Positions 1 through 7,878 of a stretch of 64,000 nucleotides of DNA are shown piece by piece. Under the pieces are notes generated by a model. That model made no database searches. It was not told where the DNA came from and saw nothing but the letters and a program-made list of their open reading frames with translations. The number at the start of each line of letters is the position of its first letter. Position 1 is the first letter of the stretch. The translations under genes were made by a program, and so were the position numbers. This stretch comes from Paludibacteraceae bacterium (GTDB lineage: Bacteria; Bacteroidota; Bacteroidia; Bacteroidales; Paludibacteraceae). Location: contig JAKSNG010000002.1 in the NCBI GenBank assembly GCA_024400125.1, positions 46,024-110,023 on the forward strand, given 5' to 3'.

Positions 1-887
1 CTGACACCTCCTGCTACGGCTATACGATTGATATGCAAGTCGTTAGCAGCTTTTTTGAGTTTGCGCATTAGCACATCTATGATGGTGAATTGCAGACTCG
101 CGCAGAGATTCTCTTTTAAGAGAGGAATACGGTCTAATAAATCTTCCACCGTATCTACGTGCTCTGCTTTCATCATATCTCTAATGGTGTATAGAAACGA
201 TGTTTTTAATCCAGAGAACGAGTAATCGTATCCCGCAATATGTGGTTCAGCAAATTGGAAGGCGTGCGCGTCTCCTTCGTGTGCTAATTTATCAATCCAT
301 GGACCGCCAGGGTAGGGTAATCCTAACACTTTGGCGCATTTGTCGAAGGCTTCGCCAGCAGCATCGTCAATTGTTTGTCCAATGATTTGCATATCGTTGT
401 ACGCTTTCACCAACACGATTTGGCTATTGCCTCCGCTTACAAGAAGGCAAAGGAATGGGAACTCGGGATGTCGGATAACAGCGTTTTGCAGGCTGGGGAC
501 AGTTTGTTTATATGCTTCTGATGGCTCAACAAAATGTGCCATGATGTGCCCTTGTAAGTGATTGACATCGACTATGGGAATGTTCAGCGATTGAGCTAAA
601 CCCTTAGCAAATGAAGTGCCGACCAATAAACTGCCTAAAAGACCTGGTCCACGTGTAAATGCGATAGCGGATAATTCGCTCGCGTTCACGCCTGCACGTT
701 TGAGGGCGGTGTCAATGACTGGAATAATATTGAGTTGATGTGCGCGGCTCGCTAACTCGGGTACGACACCGCCAAACTCCTCATGTACTTTTTGAGAAGC
801 GGTTACATTGCTGAGCAAAAGCCCATCTTGGATGACGGCTGCAGAGGTGTCGTCACAACTGGATTCGATAGCAAGAATAGTAATCAT
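1..887 (-). CDS. tsaD: tRNA N6-adenosine threonylcarbamoyltransferase TsaD (3' end outside window)
   Basis: TsaD transfers the threonylcarbamoyl group onto A37 of ANN-decoding tRNAs in the cytoplasm, with TsaB and TsaE. The protein starts MITILAIESSCDDTSAA, the family signature. A metal-binding HLQGHIMAH motif lies near residue 110 and a SGGNSQI motif follows. About 295 codons are visible out of a usual ~340, so roughly 45 C-terminal residues lie before base 1. The ATG at 887 is preceded by a good Bacteroidota promoter on the minus strand (-7 at 910-903). The gene diverges from waaA. Confidence 0.95.
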   Translation of the reverse strand, partial: MITILAIESSCDDTSAAVIQDGLLLSNVTASQKVHEEFGGVVPELASRAHQLNIIPVIDTALKRAGVNASELSAIAFTRGPGLLGSLLVGTSFAKGLAQSLNIPIVDVNHLQGHIMAHFVEPSEAYKQTVPSLQNAVIRHPEFPFLCLLVSGGNSQIVLVKAYNDMQIIGQTIDDAAGEAFDKCAKVLGLPYPGGPWIDKLAHEGDAHAFQFAEPHIAGYDYSFSGLKTSFLYTIRDMMKAEHVDTVEDLLDRIPLLKENLCASLQFTIIDVLMRKLKKAANDLHINRIAVAGGV

Positions 888-902
888 ATTCGAAATTTGC
901 TG

Positions 903-950
903 CAAAATTACATAAAAATTTGCATATACCAAAAAAAAATTGTAATTTTG
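903..950. promoter_or_regulatory. Overlapping divergent promoters for tsaD (-) and waaA (+)
   Basis: Plus strand: -33 TTG at 920-922 and -7 TAATTTTG at 943-950, gap 20 nt, 21 bp upstream of the waaA ATG. Minus strand: -33 TTG at 932-930 and -7 TAATTTTG at 910-903, gap 19 nt, upstream of the tsaD ATG at 887. Both -33 elements lie in one near-palindrome, TTTGCATATACCAAA (919-933), so the polymerase sites overlap. This matches the known Bacteroidota sigma-ABfr type promoter. Confidence 0.8.
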
Positions 951-970
951 CGCGATTTTTATGTAATATT

Positions 971-2200
971 ATGCGTTTATATTTTTTACTCATACGAATA
1001 GCTGCGCTTTGTGGGCATAAAAAAGCCCAATTATTGGTGCGTGGGCAACGTGACACGTTGGTTAGAATTAAGCAAAGAGGCGAAGTAGCTGCGAAGGAAG
1101 TTGTATGGTTTCATGCGGCTTCTGTGGGCGAATTTGAGCAAGCACGTCCAATTATAGAACGTCTCAAAAGTCAAGATAATGCAGGTGATGTTCGGGTTGT
1201 GCTGACATTTTTCTCGCCATCTGGATATGAGATGAGAAAGAATTATGCCTTTGCGGATGAGATTTATTACTTGCCTTTTGCCACGCGTCGTAATGCGAAA
1301 GCGTTTATTGCGGCTATTAGACCAACGAAAGTGATTTTTGTTAAGTACGAGTTTTGGCCAGCTTACTTGCGTGAACTTAAGGCACAAATGATTCCTACGT
1401 ATTTGATTTCGGCCATTTTCCGTCCTGGACAACTCTTCTTCCGTTGGTGGGGAAAGTGGTATCGTAATTTGCTGCATTGTTTTACGAAGATTTTTGTGCA
1501 GGATGAAGACTCTTGTCAACTGTTGGCTAAATACAATATATTACGCGTATTAGTGGCTGGTGACACTCGTTTTGACCGTGTGCATGCTATTGCTGAGCAA
1601 TCCAATGCGATTCCGATCATTGAACATTTTGCTAATGTGACAAAGAACGTGTTCCAACAAACGCCTAATAGAGTGATTATTGCTGGCAGCACGTGGCTAC
1701 CTGATGAGGAGTTGTTAGCACGCTATGTCAACGAGCACGAAGATGTCAAGTTGGTGTTAGTGCCTCACGAGATTGATAAAGCACATTTAGACGCCATCTT
1801 TAATCTATTCCAAGGTCGTTTAGTGCGACTCTCTGAAGCGAATGCACATAGTGTGGAGCATGTGAGAACGATATTGGTGGACTCGATGGGGCTGTTATCC
1901 AGCATTTATCGCTATGGGCAAGTGGCGTATATCGGCGGTGGCTTTGGGGTCGGAATTCACAATACGATTGAGGCTGCTGTTTATGGGGTGCCTGTCTTAT
2001 TTGGCCCTAACTATCAGCATTTCCGTGAGGCAAAAGGTTTGATTGCTGCGAATGCTGGATTTAGCGTGGCTAATTATCATGAATTAGCAGCGGCTTTAGA
2101 CAAAGCCTTAGAGGAGCATGTACGCTTAGGTTTGAATGCTCGCGACTATGTCAACTCGGAGTTGGGCGCAACCGAACGAATAATGAAATCTATTTTTTGA
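971..2200 (+). CDS. waaA: 3-deoxy-D-manno-octulosonic acid (Kdo) transferase
   Basis: WaaA adds Kdo from CMP-Kdo to lipid IVA at the inner face of the inner membrane. About 409 residues. The N-terminus MRLYFLLIRIAAL is a membrane anchor. HAASVGEFEQ carries the catalytic Glu, and YEFWPAYL and GSTWLPDEE are family motifs. The GGGFGVGIHNTIEAAVYG region is the donor-site loop. An in-frame codon at 920 lies upstream of the -7 element, so the ATG at 971 is chosen. hisS follows 3 bp later, suggesting an operon. Confidence 0.93.
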   Translation: MRLYFLLIRIAALCGHKKAQLLVRGQRDTLVRIKQRGEVAAKEVVWFHAASVGEFEQARPIIERLKSQDNAGDVRVVLTFFSPSGYEMRKNYAFADEIYYLPFATRRNAKAFIAAIRPTKVIFVKYEFWPAYLRELKAQMIPTYLISAIFRPGQLFFRWWGKWYRNLLHCFTKIFVQDEDSCQLLAKYNILRVLVAGDTRFDRVHAIAEQSNAIPIIEHFANVTKNVFQQTPNRVIIAGSTWLPDEELLARYVNEHEDVKLVLVPHEIDKAHLDAIFNLFQGRLVRLSEANAHSVEHVRTILVDSMGLLSSIYRYGQVAYIGGGFGVGIHNTIEAAVYGVPVLFGPNYQHFREAKGLIAANAGFSVANYHELAAALDKALEEHVRLGLNARDYVNSELGATERIMKSIF

Positions 2201-2203
2201 ATT

Positions 2204-3529
2204 ATGATACAGAAACCTAATATCCCTAAGGGGACTCGTGATTTTGGTGCCGTAGAGATGGCTCGTAGAAACTACATCTTTTCGACTATCCGTTCTGTGT
2301 TTGCCTTATATGGCTTTCAACAGTTAGAGACTCCGTCGATGGAGTTGATGTCTACGCTGATGGGCAAGTACGGTGAGGAGGGAGACAAACTCCTTTTCCG
2401 CATTCAAAACTCCGGCGAAAAAGCCAATGAAGCACCAGAGAAAGGACTGCGTTATGACTTGACGGTGCCCTTTGCGCGCTATGTTGTGCAACACCGTGAT
2501 GAGATACAGTTTCCTTTCCGTCGCTATCAGATTCAACCCGTATGGCGTGCTGACAGACCGCAGAAAGGACGGTATCGTGAGTTCTATCAGTGTGATGTGG
2601 ATGTGATTGGTACAACGTCGTTAGTGAGTGAACTGGAACTGATTCAGATTGTTCAAGAAGTTTATCGCCGTTTTGGTATTCGTGTGTCGTTGCATATCAA
2701 TAACCGCAAGATTTTGGCTGGTATAGCCGAAGTCATTGGTGCTCCAGATAAGATGATGGACATCACGGTTGTCATTGACAAATTAGATAAGATAGGCTTA
2801 GATAATGTAAATAAGGAATTAGCGGAACGCGGTTTAAGTGAAGACGCGATTGCTAAGTTACAACCTATTTTAGCGCTATCTGGTAGCAATGAAGATAAGT
2901 TAGATACGATTGCACAAGTGCTGAGCGATAGCGAAATCGGAATGAAAGGTGTGGAGGAGTTGCGTACAATCTTTGCTTTAGTCAATGAATCCAATCCGTC
3001 TGCTGCGAATGAGCGTTTCATGCTGGAATTAGACTTGACGTTGGCTCGTGGACTGAACTATTACACGGGTGCTATTTTTGAGGTGAAGGCTTTAGATGTG
3101 CAGATGGGCAGTATCACCGGAGGAGGACGTTATGACAACTTAACGGGTATCTTTGGTATGCCCGACGTGAGTGGAGTGGGAATTTCATTTGGTGCCGATC
3201 GTATCTATGATGTTTTGACCGAACTCAATCTTTATCCAGAGTCGATGATGGATAGTACACAAGTGCTGTTTGTTACTTTTGGAGACGCAGAATTGCGATA
3301 TGCATTGAAGTGGGCAAAAACTTTGCGTGAAAACGGAGTGCGTGTTGAGGTATATCCAGAGCCTGCTAAAATGAAGAAACAGATGGGATATGCAGATGCT
3401 AAGCACATTCCGTATGTAGCTATTGTGGGTGGAAACGAGATGGAAACGAATACCGTTATGCTCAAGAATATGGCAACGGGCGAACAGCAGCCCATTGAAC
3501 TAACTCAACTATTGACTTTCAACTTTTGA
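2204..3529 (+). CDS. hisS: Histidyl-tRNA synthetase
   Basis: Charges tRNA-His. 441 residues, normal for bacterial HisRS. Class II motif 2 ([16 protein letters not shown]), the histidine-binding [12 protein letters not shown] motif, [10 protein letters not shown] and motif 3 ([13 protein letters not shown]) are in order. The last ~90 residues form the anticodon-binding domain. It starts 3 bp after waaA and overlaps or abuts the DUF1599 gene, so the three are likely co-transcribed. Confidence 0.97.
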   Translation: MIQKPNIPKGTRDFGAVEMARRNYIFSTIRSVFALYGFQQLETPSMELMSTLMGKYGEEGDKLLFRIQNSGEKANEAPEKGLRYDLTVPFARYVVQHRDEIQFPFRRYQIQPVWRADRPQKGRYREFYQCDVDVIGTTSLVSELELIQIVQEVYRRFGIRVSLHINNRKILAGIAEVIGAPDKMMDITVVIDKLDKIGLDNVNKELAERGLSEDAIAKLQPILALSGSNEDKLDTIAQVLSDSEIGMKGVEELRTIFALVNESNPSAANERFMLELDLTLARGLNYYTGAIFEVKALDVQMGSITGGGRYDNLTGIFGMPDVSGVGISFGADRIYDVLTELNLYPESMMDSTQVLFVTFGDAELRYALKWAKTLRENGVRVEVYPEPAKMKKQMGYADAKHIPYVAIVGGNEMETNTVMLKNMATGEQQPIELTQLLTFNF

Positions 3530-3534
3530 TTCTC

Positions 3535-4074
3535 ATGAATACATCGAATGAATTTGACCAAGTGGCAGCACTCTGCCGAGAGATTTATGTAAAGAAAATG
3601 AAGGACTATGGTCCATCGTGGCGTATTATGCGTCCGCAGACTGTCAATGACCAATTGTTCATCAAAGCCAAACGCATCCGCGAGATAGAAACTACGGGTG
3701 TTAATCTTGTTGGAGAATCGGTTGAGGGGGAGTTGATGGCAATTGTCAATTACTCTATCATCGGGCTTATTCAACTCAATGAGGGCTATGCTGATTCGAT
3801 AGATATGACGGCTGAAAAAACGATAGAGCTCTATGATCAATATATGCAACAAGCCAAAGAACTGATGTTGCGTAAGAATCATGACTATGGCGAAGCATGG
3901 CGTGATATGTTAGGCTCGTCGTTGACAGATATTATCTTGACGAAGATTAACCGTAATAAGTCTATCTCTGCCAATGACAATCAAACGCTTATCTCAGAGG
4001 GCTGCGATGGCAATTATTTCGATATGCTCAATTACGCCGTCTTCTATCTGATTAAGTTGATTATTGAGAAATAA
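3535..4074 (+). CDS. DUF1599 domain protein with two internal repeats
   Basis: About 179 residues. The DUF1599 motif occurs twice: KKMKDYGPSWR near residue 22 followed by LFIKAKRIREIE, and RKNHDYGEAWRDM near residue 114 followed by ILTKINRNKSI. The family is widespread in Bacteroidota and has been linked to nucleotide-modification-associated domains; its function is not established. The ATG at 3535 is preferred to an in-frame TTG at 3526 that overlaps the hisS stop. In many Bacteroidales this gene is followed directly by DoxX-tpiA; here about 5.6 kb of other genes intervene. Confidence 0.85.
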   Translation: MNTSNEFDQVAALCREIYVKKMKDYGPSWRIMRPQTVNDQLFIKAKRIREIETTGVNLVGESVEGELMAIVNYSIIGLIQLNEGYADSIDMTAEKTIELYDQYMQQAKELMLRKNHDYGEAWRDMLGSSLTDIILTKINRNKSISANDNQTLISEGCDGNYFDMLNYAVFYLIKLIIEK

Positions 4075-4090
4075 CTGTGACTATTGTATC

Positions 4091-4972
4091 ATGAAACACG
4101 TTTGTTTACTATTGCTATTGCTTAATTTGGTCGTTTCTCCTTTGGCTGCGGCTAAAGTGGTATCATTGTCGATTACGTATGAATATAAATCTAATGACCG
4201 CAAGGAGTCACAAGAAGATGCTGAAAAACGAGCTATTGAGCGCGCTAAGCAGAAAGCGTTAGAGGATAAGTTTGGTGTTGATGTGAGCAATATCATTGTA
4301 CAAGTAGAGCGATCTAATGATGCAGGGAAGTCGCATTCGTATAGTGATGATTTTTTCTCGATGGGAGGAACATCTTCTCGTGGAGAGTGGTTGCAGACGA
4401 CTAAGGAGGAAGTGCTGACTTCTATTCATGATGGCGAGTTATGGCATGTAAAAGTGTATGTAGAGGGTACTGGTCGTGAGCGAGTGGGTGAGCCGATAGA
4501 TATTAAGGCGGAGTTTATCAATAGTCCTGCTGAGAAACGAGGAAGGACAACGTTTTATGATGGCAATGACTTGTTTTTGCGTTTTCAGTCGCCGGTAGCG
4601 GGAGCGTTGTGCGTGTATTTAGTTGATGGAAACAAAGACGCATATTGCTTGCTTCCGTATATGAGTAGTTCGACTGGTTGTCAAACGATTGAAGCGAATA
4701 AGGAGTATTTGTTTTTCTCAAGTGTGGCTGATGTGTCGGCAGATGAGTACACACTCAATACGCAGTTGGAGCAAGAGCAGAATATCTTGTATGTAGTTTT
4801 CTCGCCCAATCGTTTTACGAAAGCGAATGACACGCAAGGTGGTCAAAATTGGCGAGAGGAGCAATTGCCACGAACGCTCAAATATGAACCATTTTTGAGG
4901 TGGTTGTCTGCTAATCAAATTAAAGATGAGCAGATGGTTGTTCGAACGGAGGTCGTGACGATTGTGAAATGA
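4091..4972 (+). CDS. Secreted LPP20-like / DUF4384-like protein
   Basis: About 293 residues. A signal peptide (MKHVCLLLLLLNLVVSPLAAA) is followed by an N-terminal part with the helix AEKRAIERAKQKALEDKF, as in LPP20-like proteins. The C-terminal part (LFLRFQSPVAGALCVYLVDG, then YCLLPYMSSSTG and ANKEYLFFS) resembles DUF4384, a family often found near caspase-like peptidases. The start at 4091 puts the signal peptide at the N-terminus; the frame opens at 4064. Probably periplasmic or surface exposed. The domain names are from pattern memory and are moderately sure. Confidence 0.6.
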   Translation: MKHVCLLLLLLNLVVSPLAAAKVVSLSITYEYKSNDRKESQEDAEKRAIERAKQKALEDKFGVDVSNIIVQVERSNDAGKSHSYSDDFFSMGGTSSRGEWLQTTKEEVLTSIHDGELWHVKVYVEGTGRERVGEPIDIKAEFINSPAEKRGRTTFYDGNDLFLRFQSPVAGALCVYLVDGNKDAYCLLPYMSSSTGCQTIEANKEYLFFSSVADVSADEYTLNTQLEQEQNILYVVFSPNRFTKANDTQGGQNWREEQLPRTLKYEPFLRWLSANQIKDEQMVVRTEVVTIVK

Positions 4973-5070
4973 GGGTTGTCAACACTCCACCACAAGCCAT
5001 CAAGAAACATCTGGACGCAGATGAACTTATGGAGAAAAAGGAATGAAAAGATAATGAATTCTGAAAAGAT

Positions 5071-6111
5071 ATGGAGAAAGAAATGAAAATCCAGACCCTT
5101 GCGAGTCTACGCACTACGGCAGATATTGTTCACGATGTGCGTTCTATATTGGAAGAAGCGCGCCGATTGTCTGTGCGTGCCGTAAATAGTGCGATGGTTT
5201 ATTCGTATTGGTTGATAGGAAAGCGCATCGTGCAAGAAGAACAGCAAGGGGCAGAACGTGCCACGTATGGTGAGCAAATACTGAAACGTTTATCTCAAGA
5301 ATTAACATCGGAGTTTGGAGAGGGTTTCTCGTATGCTAACTTGCGAAATATGCGCCAATTTTATCGTACATATCCAGATGAACAGATTTGCTACACACTG
5401 TGTAGCCAATTGCCATGGAGTCATAACCGCCTGATTATGAGAGTAGATGACCCATCTGCTCGGGAGTGGTATTTGCGTGAGGCGGCAGAGCAGCAATGGA
5501 CGGTTCGTCAGTTAGAGCGTAATATCCATTCGTTCTATTATCAGCGACAATTAGAAAAAAGTGAAACGAAAATGCTACACGTGTGTAGCCAATCTGTTCC
5601 GACTATTGATACACGGTCATTCGTAAAGGATCCGTATGTGCTTGAATTTGTGGGTTTGCCTCCGTATCCAGAGCATCGCGAGAAATCTTTGGAAGATGCG
5701 CTTATGGACAATATGCAACAGTTTTTGTTAGAGTTGGGTAGGGGCTTTTCTTTTGTAAAACGGCAATATCGTATTGCTACAGAAACGAGCGATTTTTATA
5801 TAGACCTCGTTTTCTATAATTACATACTCAAGTGTTTTGTATTAGTTGACCTGAAAGCGGACAAACTGACTCATCAGGATGTTGGGCAAATGGATATGTA
5901 TATTCGTATGTTTGATGACTTGAAACGAGGAGAAGGAGATAATCCTACGATTGGAATCTTGATGTGTGCCGAGAAGGATGAAACAGTGGTTAAGTATTCT
6001 GTTTTGGAAGATTCTCGTCAGATTTTTGCCAGCAAGTACCTGCCTTATCTCCCCAGTGAAGAGGAGATTCGTCGCGAATTAGAACAACGCTCAATGATTG
6101 ATAATGAATAA
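5071..6111 (+). CDS. DUF1016 / YhcG-type PD-(D/E)XK nuclease family protein
   Basis: 346 residues. The N-terminal DUF1016_N helical domain shows NSAMVYSYWLIGKRIVQEEQ, YGEQILKRLSQEL and FSYANLRNMRQFY. A middle region has LPWSHNRLIM and REWYLREAAEQQW. The C-terminal PD-(D/E)XK fold shows DFYIDLVFYN followed by FVLVDLKADKLTHQDVGQM, carrying the D...DLK catalytic pattern. Such proteins occur alone or beside restriction systems; none is adjacent here. Cytoplasmic, unlike its secreted neighbours. ATG 5083 is an alternative start. Confidence 0.9.
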   Translation: MEKEMKIQTLASLRTTADIVHDVRSILEEARRLSVRAVNSAMVYSYWLIGKRIVQEEQQGAERATYGEQILKRLSQELTSEFGEGFSYANLRNMRQFYRTYPDEQICYTLCSQLPWSHNRLIMRVDDPSAREWYLREAAEQQWTVRQLERNIHSFYYQRQLEKSETKMLHVCSQSVPTIDTRSFVKDPYVLEFVGLPPYPEHREKSLEDALMDNMQQFLLELGRGFSFVKRQYRIATETSDFYIDLVFYNYILKCFVLVDLKADKLTHQDVGQMDMYIRMFDDLKRGEGDNPTIGILMCAEKDETVVKYSVLEDSRQIFASKYLPYLPSEEEIRRELEQRSMIDNE

Positions 6112-6167
6112 TTGAGAGTGGATGTGCAATATTGAATGAAGAATAAAAAATGAAGTAAATTACGAAT

Positions 6168-7208
6168 ATGAAGAATATGAAGAATATGAAGCGAAGGAGT
6201 TTGATAATAGTGTGTTTGTGTGCGGTGTGTGGAATGGCAGTAGCACAGAAAGTGAGTAATGTATCTGCTGAACAGGTGGGGAAAAATATCGTGGTGAGTT
6301 ACGATTTGGACAAAGCCGCTACGATAAGTGTGTGCTATTCTACGGATGGGGGAAAAACCTATTCACGGCCCATCAAGCAGGTAACAGGCGATGTGGGAAA
6401 AAATGTAAGTGCTGGACACAAACAAATAATATGGAATGTGCTGAATGAAGTGGAGAAATTAGTGTGCAGCAATTTGGTGTTTAAGGTAACAGCAGGTAGA
6501 GGAAATGAGACTTTTACTGTGAAGGGAGTAACCTTTGAGATGGTGAAAGTGGAAGGCGGCACGTTTACGATGGGCGCCACAAGTGAGCAAGGAAATGGTG
6601 CAGATAGTGATGAAAAACCGACTCATTTGGTTACTTTGTCGGATTACTATATTGGCAAGTATGAGGTGACGCAGGAGTTGTGGGAAGCGGTGATGGGCAA
6701 TAATATAAGAACTTATTATGGAAGTACAATACCTATGGAAAATATTAGTTGGGACGATTGCAAAAACTTTATCAGCAAGTTGAATAGTCTGTTGTCTTCT
6801 CAGTTAGGCGGCAAGCATTTTGCGCTACCGACGGAGGCGCAATGGGAATATGCTGCAAGAGGAGGTTCTGAAAGCCGAGGATATAAGTATAGCGGTAGTA
6901 GTACAATTAGTAATATTGCATGGTATTTTAATAATGGAGGAAGGTCTTCTCATACGGTGGGGATGAAGATGCCGAATGAGTTAGGAATTTATGATATGAG
7001 TGGCAATGTATGGGAGTGGTGTCAGGATTGGTATGGTAGTTATAGCAGCAATTCGCAGACGAATCCTACAGGCTCTGCCAGTGGGGCGTGCCATGTGGCT
7101 CGGGGAGGAAGTTATCTCAATGATGCGTGGGATTGTCGTGTCTCGAATCGAGATGAAGTTCCTGCTTATCGTAATAATATAGGTTTTCGTCTCGTGCTCA
7201 TCCCATAA
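6168..7208 (+). CDS. Secreted SUMF1 / formylglycine-generating-enzyme-fold protein
   Basis: 346 residues. Signal peptide, then an all-beta domain (residues ~25-110: VGKNIVVSYDLDKAATI, YSTDGGKTYS) like those in Bacteroidales secreted proteins, then a SUMF1 domain from ~125: FEMVKVEGGTFTMGA, YYIGKYEVTQELWEAVMG, LPTEAQWEYAARGG, MSGNVWEWCQDWY, VARGGSYLNDAWDCRV, GFRLV. The C-x4-C copper-binding pair of true sulfatase-activating enzymes is not visible near RGGSY; one Cys is present. A different or purely structural role is therefore likely. The ORF begins with three ATGs in a 9-bp repeat (6168, 6177, 6186). Confidence 0.85.
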   Translation: MKNMKNMKRRSLIIVCLCAVCGMAVAQKVSNVSAEQVGKNIVVSYDLDKAATISVCYSTDGGKTYSRPIKQVTGDVGKNVSAGHKQIIWNVLNEVEKLVCSNLVFKVTAGRGNETFTVKGVTFEMVKVEGGTFTMGATSEQGNGADSDEKPTHLVTLSDYYIGKYEVTQELWEAVMGNNIRTYYGSTIPMENISWDDCKNFISKLNSLLSSQLGGKHFALPTEAQWEYAARGGSESRGYKYSGSSTISNIAWYFNNGGRSSHTVGMKMPNELGIYDMSGNVWEWCQDWYGSYSSNSQTNPTGSASGACHVARGGSYLNDAWDCRVSNRDEVPAYRNNIGFRLVLIP

Positions 7209-7224
7209 GTGAGGGGGGCGAAAT

Positions 7225-7320
7225 ATCGACCAATCGACCAACTGAAGGGCGAAGAACTTGACAAATCGTATGCTCGACAAATCGAAGGGCGAAGTGTGAA
7301 GAAATCGAGAGAATAGAAAA
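7225..7320. repeat. Degenerate ~8-bp purine-rich array (xxTCGAxx)
   Basis: In the gap between the SUMF1 gene and the small ORF, short units based on AATCGACC, AATCGAAG and GCTCGACA recur at about 8 bp, with slippage. The same motif in reverse complement forms a cleaner array at 19904-19959, upstream of the related small gene. Confidence 0.45.
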
Positions 7321-7341
7321 GTTGAAATAAAAAAAGATATT

Positions 7342-7698
7342 ATGATAGTACATGTAGCGACGTATTTACGGAGTGCGGGAGGCAAAGTTGATGAGGGAAA
7401 GTATTTGCGTGGAATACCAGGCAGAACAGGTTATGCGACTTTGTGTAACAAGCCGAAATATAGTAAGAAAGAGAAAAAAGAAATGGGGAAACGCCCTGAA
7501 GTATCACACTTTAAGGAAATGATGGCAAAGGTAAAAGCCATTATGTCAGACCCCGAACAGCTCGCGATGTGGACCAAAAAACATGCTGAGGCTCAACGTG
7601 AAGCGAGTAGGCATCAAAGGCAACCAGATGCTAAAGGGAAACCGTTTATACCTGCGAGATTGTATGACTATATCCGCAGGGAAGTGATGAGGCAATGA
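7342..7698 (+). CDS. Small orphan protein, related to the 19089-19508 gene
   Basis: 118 residues, highly basic, no signal peptide and no family I can name. The C-terminal half resembles that of the gene at 19089-19508: DPEQLAMWTKKHAEAQ matches NPERLAYWKERWHKQ, and RLYDYIRREVMRQ matches RLDVFIQSVLQRE. Both have a hydrophobic stretch before this (VSHFKEMMAKVK versus VSAFSQAVIAGQK). Both genes lie beside 8-bp and 11-bp tandem arrays. The last codons overlap the start of the 11-bp array. Confidence 0.55.
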   Translation: MIVHVATYLRSAGGKVDEGKYLRGIPGRTGYATLCNKPKYSKKEKKEMGKRPEVSHFKEMMAKVKAIMSDPEQLAMWTKKHAEAQREASRHQRQPDAKGKPFIPARLYDYIRREVMRQ

Positions 7699-7836
7699 TC
7701 GGACAACGAAAGGGAAGCGAAAGGAAAGCGATAAGGCAACGATAGGGCGAGGTTCCGATGAGGTTCCGATGAGATTCCGATGAGGTTCCGATGAGGTTCC
7801 GATGCAGACAGCGGGCAAACAGCAGGCAAGTAGGGG
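7683..7836. repeat. 11-bp-period tandem array, ~14 units
   Basis: Phase is kept at 11 bp throughout while the unit changes. Six degenerate units like AGCGATAAGGC run 7683-7748. Five almost identical units GAGGTTCCGAT run 7749-7803, one with G to A. Three units like GCAAACAGCAG run 7804-7836. The array begins inside the 3' end of the small ORF and stops about 40 bp before the caspase gene. Confidence 0.85.
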
Positions 7837-7878
7837 GTGAAAACGTCGAAAGTAGAATGTAGAAAAAAATAATTCGTT

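Noticed and set aside
1031..1519. 162-residue minus-strand ORF
   Set aside because: Lies wholly inside waaA in antisense; sequence is low-quality protein with no family features.
4969..5046. 25-codon ORF overlapping the DUF4384-like gene stop (ATGA)
   Set aside because: Too short, no homology recognised, and no ribosome-binding evidence; likely chance.
5071..6111. Part of a restriction-modification system
   Set aside because: No methyltransferase or specificity gene lies nearby; only the DUF1016 nuclease family can be claimed.
7749..7803. CRISPR-like array
   Set aside because: Units are 11 bp and contiguous, with no spacers, and no cas gene is in the window.
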